The position numbers were made by a program, and so were the translations under genes. Shown one piece after another: positions 45,930-55,600 of a DNA stretch of 64,000 nt. Below the pieces are notes generated by a model, which was not told the DNA's origin, ran no database searches, and saw only the letters and a program-made list of their open reading frames with translations. Source of the DNA: Schizophyllum amplum (Eukaryota; Basidiomycota; Agaricomycetes; Agaricales; Schizophyllaceae); contig VDMD01000053.1 in assembly GCA_007026445.1 (NCBI GenBank), positions 1-64,000 of the forward strand. The letters run 5' to 3'. Position 1 is the stretch's first letter, and each line of letters opens with the position of its first letter.

Positions 45930-46331
45930 CCTTAACTTTTCGTCCAGGCCTTTCGCGGCCCGTCCGCGCCATCCTTGCGGCCCCAATCTCTTCTGGGCGC
46001 TGAAGCGTAGAAGATACATTGTTGTCGAGCGCTCAAGAGACTGAAGCTCCACCCAATGCACAGGAACATTCAAGACTTCCCCGTTCGACGACCACCACGG
46101 TCACAAACGACCACCACGGTCACAGTGCACGGAATGACACTGAGTACCTCCGGCATTGTCTGCACTATTGTTCTCATGGTCACATTCATTGCATTTGACC
46201 GGGTCCTCGCGCCTGCCTGGACCCTTGCCGGTTTCCTATATATATAGTCCACGAATCGACCACCTCCCACTGCCCAACCCCCTGTGCTTCGCACCGAACA
46301 TCAGCCTCCCCATTATTACGCGAGCCTCGCA
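45930..46331. other. Upstream region of the 262-aa ORF
   Basis: No gene. It contains a TATATATAG at about 46238-46246 and the duplicated word cgaccaccacggtcaca (46088-46122). Confidence 0.4.
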
Positions 46332-46339
46332 GGTATATA
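46332..46339 (+). promoter_or_regulatory. TATA box of the 262-aa ORF
   Basis: GTATATAAAC, about 80 nt upstream of the ATG at 46415. Confidence 0.5.
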
Positions 46340-46414
46340 AACTCAGTACGCCACCCGACGTCTGTCTCGCCGCCCTCGTACTGACGATTACCAGGTTCGA
46401 CCACTAGCCCCAAG

Positions 46415-47203
46415 ATGGACCGTGCCACTGCGATGCCACTGGCGAACTATCGCTCCTCGTCCACGGCGCCGACGTCTGGGCGCCATGAGCAAGCACCGGC
46501 TCGTGCGCCTGTTTCGACGCAACGCGGGACCTCGACAAACAAGGCATCGATGTCGTCTCCCTCTGCCATCTCGTCGACATCTCTGTCCGGTGTGTCGACG
46601 GCGTCTCTCACTTCCATGTCATCGGCATCCATATCGTCGTCTCGCAGCACCGTGTCGTCGTCTCGCAGCACCGTGTCGACGCCATCCTTCTCCGCCATGT
46701 CACTATCGGCTTTCACCGCTGTGTCGTCGGCGTCTCGAACTGCCGTGTCCATGTCGTCCTCCCCCGCCCTCTCGTCGCTCTCTCACTCTTCCTCGTCACT
46801 GTCCTCAAGCTCGGAGTCGGAGCGTCACAACAAGTTCGCAGAGCGTCACATCAAGTTCGCAGAGGTGCAGCTCGCGCGGCTCAAGGAGGACGCCGAACGC
46901 GCGAAGCTCAAGGCACACGTGGGCGCAGAGCTCAAGGCGGCGGCCGAGCACGCGAAGCTGAAGGCAAACTTGCAGGCCAAGGTGGTTGAAGCGCTTGTCA
47001 AGGCGGAGCGAGCGAGGGTGGTCGCCAAGCGAGCGGAATTGGCCGCGGAGCGAGCGAAAGCCGAGTTCGACGCGGTGGATGATAAGGCATATGGGCTGGA
47101 GCACGCGATGTTGCAGGCCATGTGTGTGGAGACAGAGCAAGAGATGGCGGAGTTTCAGGAGCAGTTTAACGCGCTGCTGATTGAGGAGGGGCTTAAGTAC
47201 TAG
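46415..47203 (+). CDS. Ser-rich / coiled-coil hypothetical protein (262 aa)
   Basis: A single open frame with a TATA box upstream. Residues 45-135 are almost entirely Ser/Ala/Thr with a recurring ISSTSLSG / SSRSTVS pattern; SSSRSTV is doubled by an 18-nt tandem copy. Residues 138-262 are highly charged Ala/Lys/Glu helix, predicted coiled coil (ERAKLKAHVGAELKAAAEHA, VKAERARVVAKRAELAAERA), ending EEGLKY. No catalytic motif or membrane segment. Low-complexity N-terminus plus coiled coil suggests a scaffold-like protein, but no function can be assigned. The last codons resemble the unit of the minisatellite that follows directly. Confidence 0.6.
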   Translation: MDRATAMPLANYRSSSTAPTSGRHEQAPARAPVSTQRGTSTNKASMSSPSAISSTSLSGVSTASLTSMSSASISSSRSTVSSSRSTVSTPSFSAMSLSAFTAVSSASRTAVSMSSSPALSSLSHSSSSLSSSSESERHNKFAERHIKFAEVQLARLKEDAERAKLKAHVGAELKAAAEHAKLKANLQAKVVEALVKAERARVVAKRAELAAERAKAEFDAVDDKAYGLEHAMLQAMCVETEQEMAEFQEQFNALLIEEGLKY

Positions 47204-47350
47204 ATGGACGAGGGTTAAGGGGATATCGGCGGGGCTTAAGGAAATGGACGAGGCTTCAGGAGATGGACGAGGCTTAAGGAGATAGACGAGGCTTAAGGAG
47301 ATAGACGAGGCTTAAGGAGATGGAAGAGGCTTTAGGAAATGCACGAGGCT
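47190..47350 (+). repeat. 19-nt minisatellite abutting a stop codon
   Basis: About eight units of gatagacgaggcttaagga (imperfect). The first unit-like sequence, gaggaggggcttaagtact, is the last codons of the 262-aa ORF, so the array appears to have grown from the coding end into the 3' flank. Confidence 0.75.
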
Positions 47351-47812
47351 CACGCAGACGGTGCATGAATCGGTGAGGTCGACGGGTGGCGCCGCATGCT
47401 CCACCCTCGACCTTGCCTGCTTATGGTGTTGAAGTATCGTGGCAAGAATGTACTATGCCAGTCAATAGATATGAACGTTTAAACGGTTACCCTTCTGCCT
47501 TCATTGAACAAGTTATCTCGAACTGAGACCGGTGCGGTACGAAGGTCAACGAGATCGCAATGCGCGTGGACCTGCAGGCGCTCATTTGGCAGCCCGTCGC
47601 AGCACAAGGTATATCAAACATAACGATGTACTACATCTGTTGATTTTCTCCGCGGCCGGCGCATCGGTTAGTGCGGATGTGGGACGTCGCCCGACGACGA
47701 GAATGAATTAGATCTGCTCAGTACATAGGTGGAACGGAGCGTAAGTATATGTATATCGAAACGATGAGAAATCTGAACAACACAGCGCATCGACGCCATC
47801 TCTCCCAACTGC
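47351..47812. other. No gene seen
   Basis: Intergenic; nothing recognised. Confidence 0.4.
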
Positions 47813-48703
47813 TCAACGAGAGCCAGTGACGCCCAACGTGATATTCGCGCGCTTGAGCAGCATCTGCGCCATCGCGAGATCGGCCTGAGGAACCTTGTGC
47901 GCGGTCTGAATCGTCAGGCTCAGCGGCGGCAGCGACGAGTCCCTCTTTTCGAAGCGCGTGACAATTGTCTGCAGGTCGAAATGATCCTCGCAGTAGATCG
48001 AGAACCTACAGAGCGCGGGCATGCACGCGCGACCTTCCAGCGCGACAGATGTAATGCACTCAACAACGCCGACCACATCCTTCCAACTCCCCTCGAAGAC
48101 GAGTTCCTCGACCGCCTGGAGCCGCTCGATAACTGGCTTCGCGATCTCCCAGGGCACGCCGCGGATGGCGAGCTTGTCGCACTGGTTCCGCAGTCTGCTC
48201 ATGGCCTTGTCGAGCATGCCGTCGCGCAGGATAGCCTTCGCCTCTGGGATCTTCCTGATGATGGTGAGGTCGACCGGCCCGCTGCATACACCAGGATCGC
48301 CACAGGGGCTGTTAGAACGAGGTCCAGGCTTTGGGTCGTTCAGGCTGGTGCCGTCGTTCAGGCTGGTGCCGTCGTTCAGGCTGGTACCGTCGTTCAGGCT
48401 GGTGCCAGTGAGCTTCTCCATCCAGAAAGGGACGATGCGGTTGAGAGTTGGGTCGAATTCCAGGCCGCAGAAGAGCTCGAAGATGTGACCCGGGCAGTCG
48501 TGCGAGTGACCCGGGCAGTCGTGCGAGTGACCCGGGCAGTCGTGCGAGGGAGCAGGGCTCGATGCCAGGTGTGTCTGACTCAGTGGGCTCGGTTTGTAGG
48601 CGGTTCCTATGGGGCGGGTATCTTGTCATCACAAGGCATATGGGAGAGAACACGAACACGCACTGTTTTTGTAGCCATTGTAGCCATTGAACGAGCGGAG
48701 CAT
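47813..48703 (-). CDS. Three-member family, copy 3 (277 aa, with in-frame repeats)
   Basis: Exon 1 is 48703-48664 (MLRSFNGYNGYKN), the intron 48663-48607 (57 nt), and exon 2 48606-47813; the phases match copies 1 and 2. The core aligns with copy 2 (GPVDLTIIRKIPEAKAILRD, DKLAIRGVPWEIAKPVIERL, FSIYCEDHFDLQTIVTRFEK, VPQADLAMAQMLLKRANITL). It is longer because of two in-frame minisatellites: three 21-nt units giving SHDCPGH before HIFELFCGLEF, and four 18-nt units giving GTSLND after MEKLT. The more divergent sequence with an intact frame implies an older duplication under some constraint. Promoter and leader share the family pattern. Confidence 0.7.
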
Positions 48704-48863
48704 ACCGGCAGATGTGGGAGAGACGGCGGCTATGGGGGAGGCAATGGCTATGAGGGAGACGGCGGCTATGGAAGAGACGGCGGCTATGGGAGAGACGGCG
48801 GCTATGAGGGAGACGGCGGCTGTGGCAGAGAGACGGCGGCTGTGGAAGGGAACGGCGGTTGCT
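48704..48863 (-). repeat. 5' leader array of acceptor-like repeats, copy 3
   Basis: Seven to eight units of 18-20 nt (ccgccgtctctcccatag type) directly upstream of the ATG. Almost every unit ends in CAG or TAG after a pyrimidine run, like a 3' splice site. Confidence 0.75.
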
Positions 48864-48913
48864 ACAGGAGATGCAAGCGGCAGAGGCAATATGACCAACA
48901 ACAGGACCTCACC

Positions 48914-48920
48914 TTATATA
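48914..48920 (-). promoter_or_regulatory. TATA box of family copy 3
   Basis: Minus strand GTATATAAGGTGAGG, as in copies 1 and 2. Confidence 0.6.
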
Positions 48921-49027
48921 CGGCTCTGGGTCCATTGTTCATTTTCGGGCAATGAGGGTCATATGCACGGGCCCTGGTGATATCCCCGACAATGAAGCTG
49001 GTCTGACAGCGTCAAAAGCGCGTTGAC

Positions 49028-49100
49028 AGTCTTTGTTCACGTACATGTTCTTTGTTCACGTACATGTTCTTTGTTCACGTACATGTTCTTTGTTCACGCC
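49028..49100 (+). repeat. 19-nt repeat in the copy 3 promoter region
   Basis: Nearly four exact units of ttctttgttcacgtacatg. A single related word (tacgtgaacaaac, reverse strand) is present upstream of copy 2, so the tandem array seems to be an amplified promoter word. Confidence 0.75.
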
Positions 49101-49109
49101 TGTACTCCC

Positions 49110-50555
49110 ATCAAATTCGATGTGACCTCTGGTCGTGATAATGAACAGAACGCGCGTAATATGTTGCCCTATTTCCGACCGACGAAGCGCGGAGAAAGCC
49201 CATGTATGACGTACAATAGTGTCGTCTGAGGGATTTTCATCACATACATTGTTCATGAATGATCATCGTACCTCGACGTGTTACAGCATTGCCGTCTGCC
49301 GGGGGCGAGAAGACGTCTCTTTGGACCTGCTTTGTCTCTGCGGGTGCGCGCTGAGCGACTTCCCGTCCCGCTGACACGGGCCACATCCAATGCATAAGAA
49401 CTCTGAGAACCACCATGAGCACCCGTACATACATGATCAACATCGCGGAGTAGAACGCCTGTCTATATGGCGATGGCCTTCCAGACCACCGTAATAGTCT
49501 CATGAGAAGGAGAAGCCATCCATGACGAGGCTTCACAGCTCGGCATAGACGTTACCAACACGGCTGAGATGTCCTTCGCGGTGGCCAGGCGAGGGCGTCG
49601 TCGAGTTTGAGTCTCCACTCAGCAGGTGTTCACACGAGCGAATGGTGGAAGTGCCGCATGTTTCTGCCAATAGCAGTGTCGCCTGCCACTGTCGTGAGTA
49701 CGAGTGTTTATACAAACGAAGGGCAAGGAAGTATTCGAGATGGAGGTGGAAATCAAGAAGGCTCGAACAATGGGCCGACCGAAAGGGGAAATGCAAGCAA
49801 TGACAAACAAGAGCAATTCTCTTTCGACTTCCAACCTCTGGCGGGAAGCAAGACATCTCACCGTTCGATCACATCCGTCCGTCTGGTTCGTCTTGCCTCG
49901 CCGCTCCGTTCCGCTAACGCTGAGACTGTTATAGGGGAATGTGTGAATCAGGTATAGGGGAAGGGGTAAACAGGCGTATATAAGAAACGTATCAAGCACC
50001 TTCATGTTTGCATCGTCGCACCCGGCCCCGCATTACCCGTTCATTCTTACTTTCTGCCAGTGTGCCCCCATTTACCCCGCCACCCAGCGCGCCCCGCCGC
50101 CCACAGCCTCCGACCTCAACGCCATAGCCTAGCTCAATGCCATAGCCCCGCCCCCGACCTCGATCGACGCTCACTGGCGCCCCCACAAGATACTTGCGCA
50201 CCTCTTCACAAAGCGCTCGGGAACCTCCAACACCCCACGCCTAGGCTACCTCTTCCTCTCCTCTGCATCTCTCACCGACGCATCGGTCCTCTACGGGCTC
50301 CATCGCTGCGTCGGTCCTCCCCTCCCTCCACCCGCGGGCTCCTCCTGTACTCCACGACGCGCTCTCCCTCTCCTCCGCGTCGGCCCTTTACAACGCGTTT
50401 CTTTCCGACGCGTCCTGCTTCGACGCGTCCCCCTCTGACGCGCTCTTCCGCTGCGTCATCGCCCACGCGCACGTCCCACTGACGGTCGAGCTTCCCCACC
50501 ACCCCCGCGCCGTCGCACCGAAGCCTAGGTTCTCGTGCTACTCCGCGAAGCTCAT
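49110..50555. other. No complete gene; traces of MYND-gene upstream sequence
   Basis: 49785-49930 resembles DNA upstream of the MYND copies (gcaagacatctcaccgttcg, cf. 9560-9600). 50010-50480 is CT/GC-rich, with a frame reading FLSSASLTDASVLYG that recalls the FILSSASILFTDASVY segment of relic C. Neither is a gene. Confidence 0.4.
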
Positions 50556-50559
50556 CGCC

Positions 50560-50830
50560 GCAAAAAAGAACTTGTGGATGAAGCGCCGGACAATGTGCGG
50601 CACCACGCTAGGTGCACTGAAGTCCGTCAGCGCGCCATGCACCGACATCGCGCCATGCACCGACATCGCGCGAGACAGCGGGGCGTTCGTGCGCGCTTTT
50701 GACGCCGGCGTGCTCGAGCTCCTGCACGATCTCGGCCGCCTGGGAGGTTACGTACGACATGGACCTGGCGGCTACGTACGACAGGGATCTGGCGTTCTTC
50801 TTGCGCCGCGTAGACGCGGGCGTGTTCCAC
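50560..50830 (+). pseudogene. MYND-gene relic E (middle part)
   Basis: NLWMKRRTMCGTTLGALKSV, then FVRAFDAGVLELLHDLGRLG, matches RWMKRRETYDAAVSAVKFVG ... LVRAIDVGVLELLHDLGRLE in the intact gene. Short tandem duplications have disrupted it: 18 nt (giving CTDIAPCTDIA), a partial copy around tacgtacgacat, and a 30-nt direct duplication at about 50835-50897. Confidence 0.65.
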
Positions 50831-50954
50831 CGGCCGACGCAGGCGACGCGCCGTTGCGAGCTGTCAACGCAGGCGACGCGCCGTTGCGAGCTGTCGACAC
50901 CTTTACGGGCGATGAACGCCAGGAAGAGTACCCCCTGCGATATGCGTTTTCCGT

Positions 50955-51645
50955 CTAGCATAGGCGCGAGTCGTCGAGCATAGGCGCGAGTCGTCGAGCA
51001 TAGGCGCGAGTCGTCTAGCATAGGCGCGAGTCGTCGAGCATAGGCGCGACTCGTCGAGCATAGGCGCGACTCGTCGAGCATAGGCGCGACTTGTCGAGCG
51101 TCGGACGACCTTGCCGAGCATAGGAGATCTCGTCCAGCGGTGGATGACCTCGTTCAGCGGCGGATAACTTCGTCTAGCATAGGCGCGACTCGTCGAGCGT
51201 CAGACGACCTTGCCGAGCATAGGAGATCTCGTCCAGCGATGGATGACTTGTCGAGCGGTGGATGACCTCGTCCTGCGGTGGATGACCTCGTCCAGCGATG
51301 GATGACCTCGTCCTGCGGTGGATGTGACTTCGTCCAGCGATGGATGACCTCGTCCAGCGATTGACTTGTCGAGCGGTGGATGTGACTTCGTCCAGCGGTG
51401 GATGACCTCGTCCAGCGATGGATGTGACTTCGTCCAGCGGTGGATGACCTCGTCCAGCGGTGGATGACCTCGTCGAGCGGTGGATGACCTCGTCCAGCGA
51501 TGGATGACCTCGTCCTGCGGTGGATGTGACTTCGTCCAACGATTGACTTGTCGAGCGGTGGATGACCTCGTCGAGCATAAGAGACCTCGTCGAGCATAGT
51601 TAAACCCGTCGAGCATAAAAGACCTGGTCGAGCGGTGACCTCCAG
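50955..51645 (+). repeat. 20-nt minisatellite with two sub-families
   Basis: About eight units of gagcataggcgcgagtcgtc (50955-51100), then about 23 units of gtggatgacctcgtccagcg (51125-51640). Units of the first type reappear within the second part. Both share the cgtc-c/g-agc core and the 20-nt period. Confidence 0.85.
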
Positions 51646-51769
51646 CCGAGTTGAGTGGCGGACCCGGTGGGAGCCTGCAGCGAGGAGGACAAAGCCTAGC
51701 TGCGTAGAGGACAAAGCCTAGCTGCGTGGAGGATGACGCCTAGCTGCGTGGAGGACAACGCCTAGCCTG

Positions 51770-52440
51770 TGTAACCCTTGGCATCGACGGGCATGAAGAC
51801 GCATTCGTGAAATGTGGTACGAAGACGCATTCGTGAAATGTGGCACGACGACGCATTCGTGAATGGCCTTGAAGTCGAGGGCGGGCGGCCGCAAGATCGA
51901 CGACAGTTGTGGCGGCCATAAAGTCGAGGACGAGTGCCACAGAGGGTGAAGTCGACGGACGAGTGCCACAGAGGTGAAGTCGACGGACGAGTGCCACAGA
52001 GGGGGAAGTCGACGAACGAGCGCCACAGAGGGTGAAGGCGACGGACGATTGTCACCGGGGGTGAAGTCGACGAACGAGCGCCACCGGGGGTGAAGTCGAC
52101 GGACGACGGCCTTGTGGGCGGTGACGGCCTTGCAGTTATCGGACGTTACGCCGTTGTCAAGCGTGAAGTCGAGGATGAGCGTAAGGTCGAGGATGAGCGT
52201 AAGGTCGAGGATGAGCGTAAGGTCGTGTATGAGCGTAAGGTCGTGGACGAGCCGCGAGGTCGAAAGCGATCGTGAAGGAGCGTGAAGTCGTAGGCGATCG
52301 TGGAGTCGTAGGCGGTCGTGAAGTCGACGGACGAGCGTGAAGTCGACGGACGAGCGTGAGGTCGTGAACGGCCTTGAAGACGGGGAGGCGTACTGGAAGC
52401 TCAACCTTTCCGTCAGCCCGGAAGCGACGCCGACGCGCTC
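51770..52440 (+). repeat. Mixed repeats including DF block copy 3
   Basis: Two units of gaagacgcattcgtgaaatg (51790-51845), units of about 27 nt with gtgaagtcgacggacgagcg and gccacagaggg (51940-52100), then four 15-nt gtaaggtcgaggatgagc-type units (52155-52230). The words match the 6240-7560 block. Confidence 0.65.
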
Positions 52441-53129
52441 GACACGACAGGAAGTCGAGCTCGTGCTGCACGATGGGAAGTCGAGCTTGTCCGGCACGAA
52501 GGGAAACCCGGCTCGCACTGCCCGCGCAGGGTCCAGCTCGCACTGCACGCCGCGCACGGACGTCGGCGGTCCGCGGAACGTGATGTCGCGGACAGATAGG
52601 ACGGTCGCAACCCCGATACGCAGGACGACCACGACACCGATGCGGGGTGCACGACACCGACGCGGGGTACACGACGCCCACACGCAGGATGCTCGCTATG
52701 TCGATGCGCGACCAGCGCGACAGGCCTCCGCGTGACGAGTCGCTCTGAAGCGGCGCCAGCCCGACGAGTCGCTTTGGAGCGGCGCCAGCTACGAGTCCAC
52801 TGTGCAGCACGCTGGAAGAACCAGTCCGCGCCGCGCGCTGAAAGACGAGTCCGCTGTGCTGCGCGCCGAAAGACGGAACGCAAGAGAACTCGAGGACGAG
52901 TCGCTCGCGAGCTGGAGGACGGGTCGCACGCGAGCTGGAGGACGGGTCGCTCGCGAGCTATAGGATGATTCATCCGCGATCAGGGACAGATGTCCTGCTG
53001 GACTTGATGGGCGAGCGGGATGCGCGGGACGGGCGCGTGATGTGAGTTGCGCGTCGCCGGGTGGGGACATTCGGGCAGTCTTGTATCAAGAGGGCAGGGT
53101 ATCGAAGATGACACTCGGGGGAGTGAGTA

Positions 53130-53372
53130 GTGCTCGCTGAACAGAAGCGTCAGCTCGTGGCGAGTCCGCCAGCGACACGAGCACTCGCACCATCTTTGCC
53201 CAATATATGCCTCAGCGAACTTTCGCGTTCGACCGTCTGCGACATCTACGTTCCCTTCGTCTGGACCTTCACGGTCCGGCTTGATGAGATCCTCAGGCAG
53301 ATAACGCGGGAAGACTGCGCGAGCGCGTTAGCCAGAGGCACGAAGAACTTGGCGCGAGCACACACCGTCTAG
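53130..53372 (+). pseudogene. Conserved ORF relic of unknown function, copy C
   Basis: Open 80-codon frame matching copy B (EQKRQLVASPPATRALAPSL, TVCDIYVPFVWTFTVRLDEI, SALARGTKNLARA). A further conserved frame HAGPFGPSLLILIAPIQFTA, then MSTEDVDEEAVILKQVYSRG, follows at 53384-53550. Confidence 0.4.
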
Positions 53373-53754
53373 TCCTCCTGCCCTTGCACGCAGGTCCGTT
53401 CGGTCCTTCTCTGCTAATCCTCATAGCCCCCATCCAGTTCACAGCGATCTCCCTTGACTTGACGCGAAGTCGCATGTCTACGGAGGATGTGGACGAAGAG
53501 GCAGTAATCTTGAAGCAAGTGTACAGCAGAGGAGCGCGAACGACGAGTTGGAGACCAATCGAAGACCATGATGGCGGAAAGCAAGACATCATCCGATCAT
53601 TGCATCTGGCAGTTCATCCCGTCCGTCCATGTCCTGTACTGATCAAGAGGAATACCTATCGTTTAACATTGCTCAATTACAGTAATGGAGACTACTTATA
53701 TGATCCCTGATGCATGGCAGGCTGAGCCGGAGCATAACATAGCTCGCGCTCCAA

Positions 53755-55520
53755 CTCGCGAACGACCTTCCCCTCTCCCCCAGGAAAGACCCACCAGTCG
53801 CTGGTTCCAGAAGAGTACTCGAGCTTGTAGATGATCACCCCCTTGACAAGCTCGACAGCAGCGCGTTCTTCGCCCTCATCGACGTTGCTCATCCCAGTCG
53901 ACTGAAACTTCCATCCTCAGTACTGGAGCTCTCCTCCTCGTTCTCGGTCCTTCACTTCGCCGCTGAAGAACTCCAAAACGAAGCCATTCTGTCCCGCATG
54001 AGTGAGTCCATTCTGTTCCTGAATACATGCGCTGTGGCCTCACGGGCGACCTATACCACACATGCGCCGGCGTCGCCGCTATAACCCAGGCCTTCCCCAC
54101 CAGCGCCTGGCCTACTCCACCATATCACAGAATCGGACTAGGTCTTCGCGAAGGCGCACAGAGGCCAGGCGCTCGAGCTCTTCACTGCGCCCCGCGAACT
54201 CGCTCGACCTGCCGCGCGACCATTGAGGGAATCAGGCATGTGAGCATGAGGCCAACAGTATACGTCCTTCCTCCACCCCATTCACTGACCCTTCCACCCA
54301 CAAGTCCCCAACAGCGAGCCAAGTCACGTCTGCCCCTCTCGACAGGCTGACCCGCGTCTGCTCCTCTCGACGATCTCCACTGAATCCGATCTATGACGAG
54401 CTCGATCGCGTCTGTATCTCGCGACGAGCTCGATCGCGTATGTATCTCACGACGAGCTCGACCGTGTCTACCTCCTATCGGCGAGCTCAGTCGAGTCCGC
54501 ATCTTTAGAGAGCGTCAGAGCGTCTGTCCGTAAGTCCGTACCTGGACCTTCCACCAAATTCTGCGAGTCTGATAGAACTTCTAGCAGATTGTGAGATTCT
54601 GGTGGAGCTGCAAGTGTGCTCCGAGTACGATGAATACATGCCGACCGCTGTGTACGGCGGATACGATACACACAGCGGATACGAGGCCGTTCGAGGTTTG
54701 ATGGCGAGCTCACTACTCTTACGCGGCCAACGCCATTACGCGTTCGCTATGCTTCCAGCACGCTCAGTCCTGCTACCCGCGTTTCTTTATACGATGATGC
54801 GTCTCAACCTTTCTCGTATCTCCCTGTCCATGTTTTCATCCTGCTCGTATCGCTCTCCACTCGTAGCGTGTTCCCTCACATCGCCGACCGCCCAAATCGC
54901 TCATCTCGCTCCCCACTCATCTCGCTCCCCACTCATCTCGCTCCTGCATCGCCTCGCGTCTCGCTCGTGTGCCCTCGTCTCGCTCGTGTGCCCTCGTCTC
55001 GCTCGTGTGCCCTCATATCGCTGCCCGCCCAAAGTAATCCCTCTTCGACTTCCCTTTCTTCATTTGTTTACAGCACGATTATCTGCCCTTCACCTTACCT
55101 CCTCCAACCTCTCTCCCCCCACCTCTCTCCCCCCACCTATCCAGCTCTCCGTCTCTCACCTCTCTACCCTTCACCCGTCTGACCTTTTTCTCTTTCGCTT
55201 GTCTGGCATCTCACCTCGCTTGTCTGGCATCTCGCGTCGCTTGTCTGGCATCTCGCCTCGCTTGTTCTTCTCGTCTCGCTTGTCTGGCATCTCACCTCGC
55301 TTGTTCTTTTCGTCTCGCTGGTTTATCTTATCTCGCTCACGTCTCTTCCCTTCTTCTGTCTACCGGTCCTTTCGACATCCCGCACCGCCACTAACACCTC
55401 GCCCACGCGTTTTCATCCTCTCCTCTGCGTCAATCCTTTTCACTGACGCTTCGGTCTACCAACTTGAAGCGCCTTTCTTCCACGGGATCCCTCTCCGACG
55501 CTCCTTCACGGGCTCCCTCT
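53755..55520 (+). pseudogene. MYND-gene relic C
   Basis: From 53762 one frame reads DLPLSPRKDPPVAGSRRVLE, then LDKLDSSAFFALIDVAHPSR and SFSVLHFAAEELQNEAILSR, aligning without gaps to the intact gene's DLPLSPGNTHK ... FSVFYIISTAAEEPPNEAIL. It then decays: VAAITQAF near 54075, QALELFTAPRELARP in pieces near 54170, and VYGGYDTHSGYEAV at 54650. A pyrimidine-rich intron-like stretch follows (54870-55340) with tandem gctcgtgtgccctcgtctc and cgcttgtctggcatctc units. This copy preserves the empty insertion site of the TIR element. Confidence 0.65.
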
Positions 55521-55600
55521 CCGACGCTCCTTCACGGGCTCCCTCTCCGACGCTCCCCCACGGGCTCCCTCTCCGACGCTCCTTCACGGGCTCGAGCCTA
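55495..55600 (+). repeat. 27-nt repeat at the outer edge of the right arm
   Basis: Four units with ccctctccgacgctccttca and cgggct. The left arm has a single unit (43065-43090). Confidence 0.75.

Larger units (their letters stand above)
52580..55520. repeat. Right arm of the ~2.8-kb inverted repeat
   Basis: Reverse complement of 43060-45830, containing ORF relic C and MYND relic C. The arms enclose about 6.7 kb. Confidence 0.85.

Noticed and set aside
46422..46961. 179-codon alternative frame within the 262-aa ORF
   Set aside because: Arg/Pro-rich shadow of the Ser-rich coding frame. It lacks the coiled coil and has no separate promoter.
50955..51645. CRISPR array
   Set aside because: Units are head-to-tail without unique spacers, the setting is eukaryotic and no cas genes are present.
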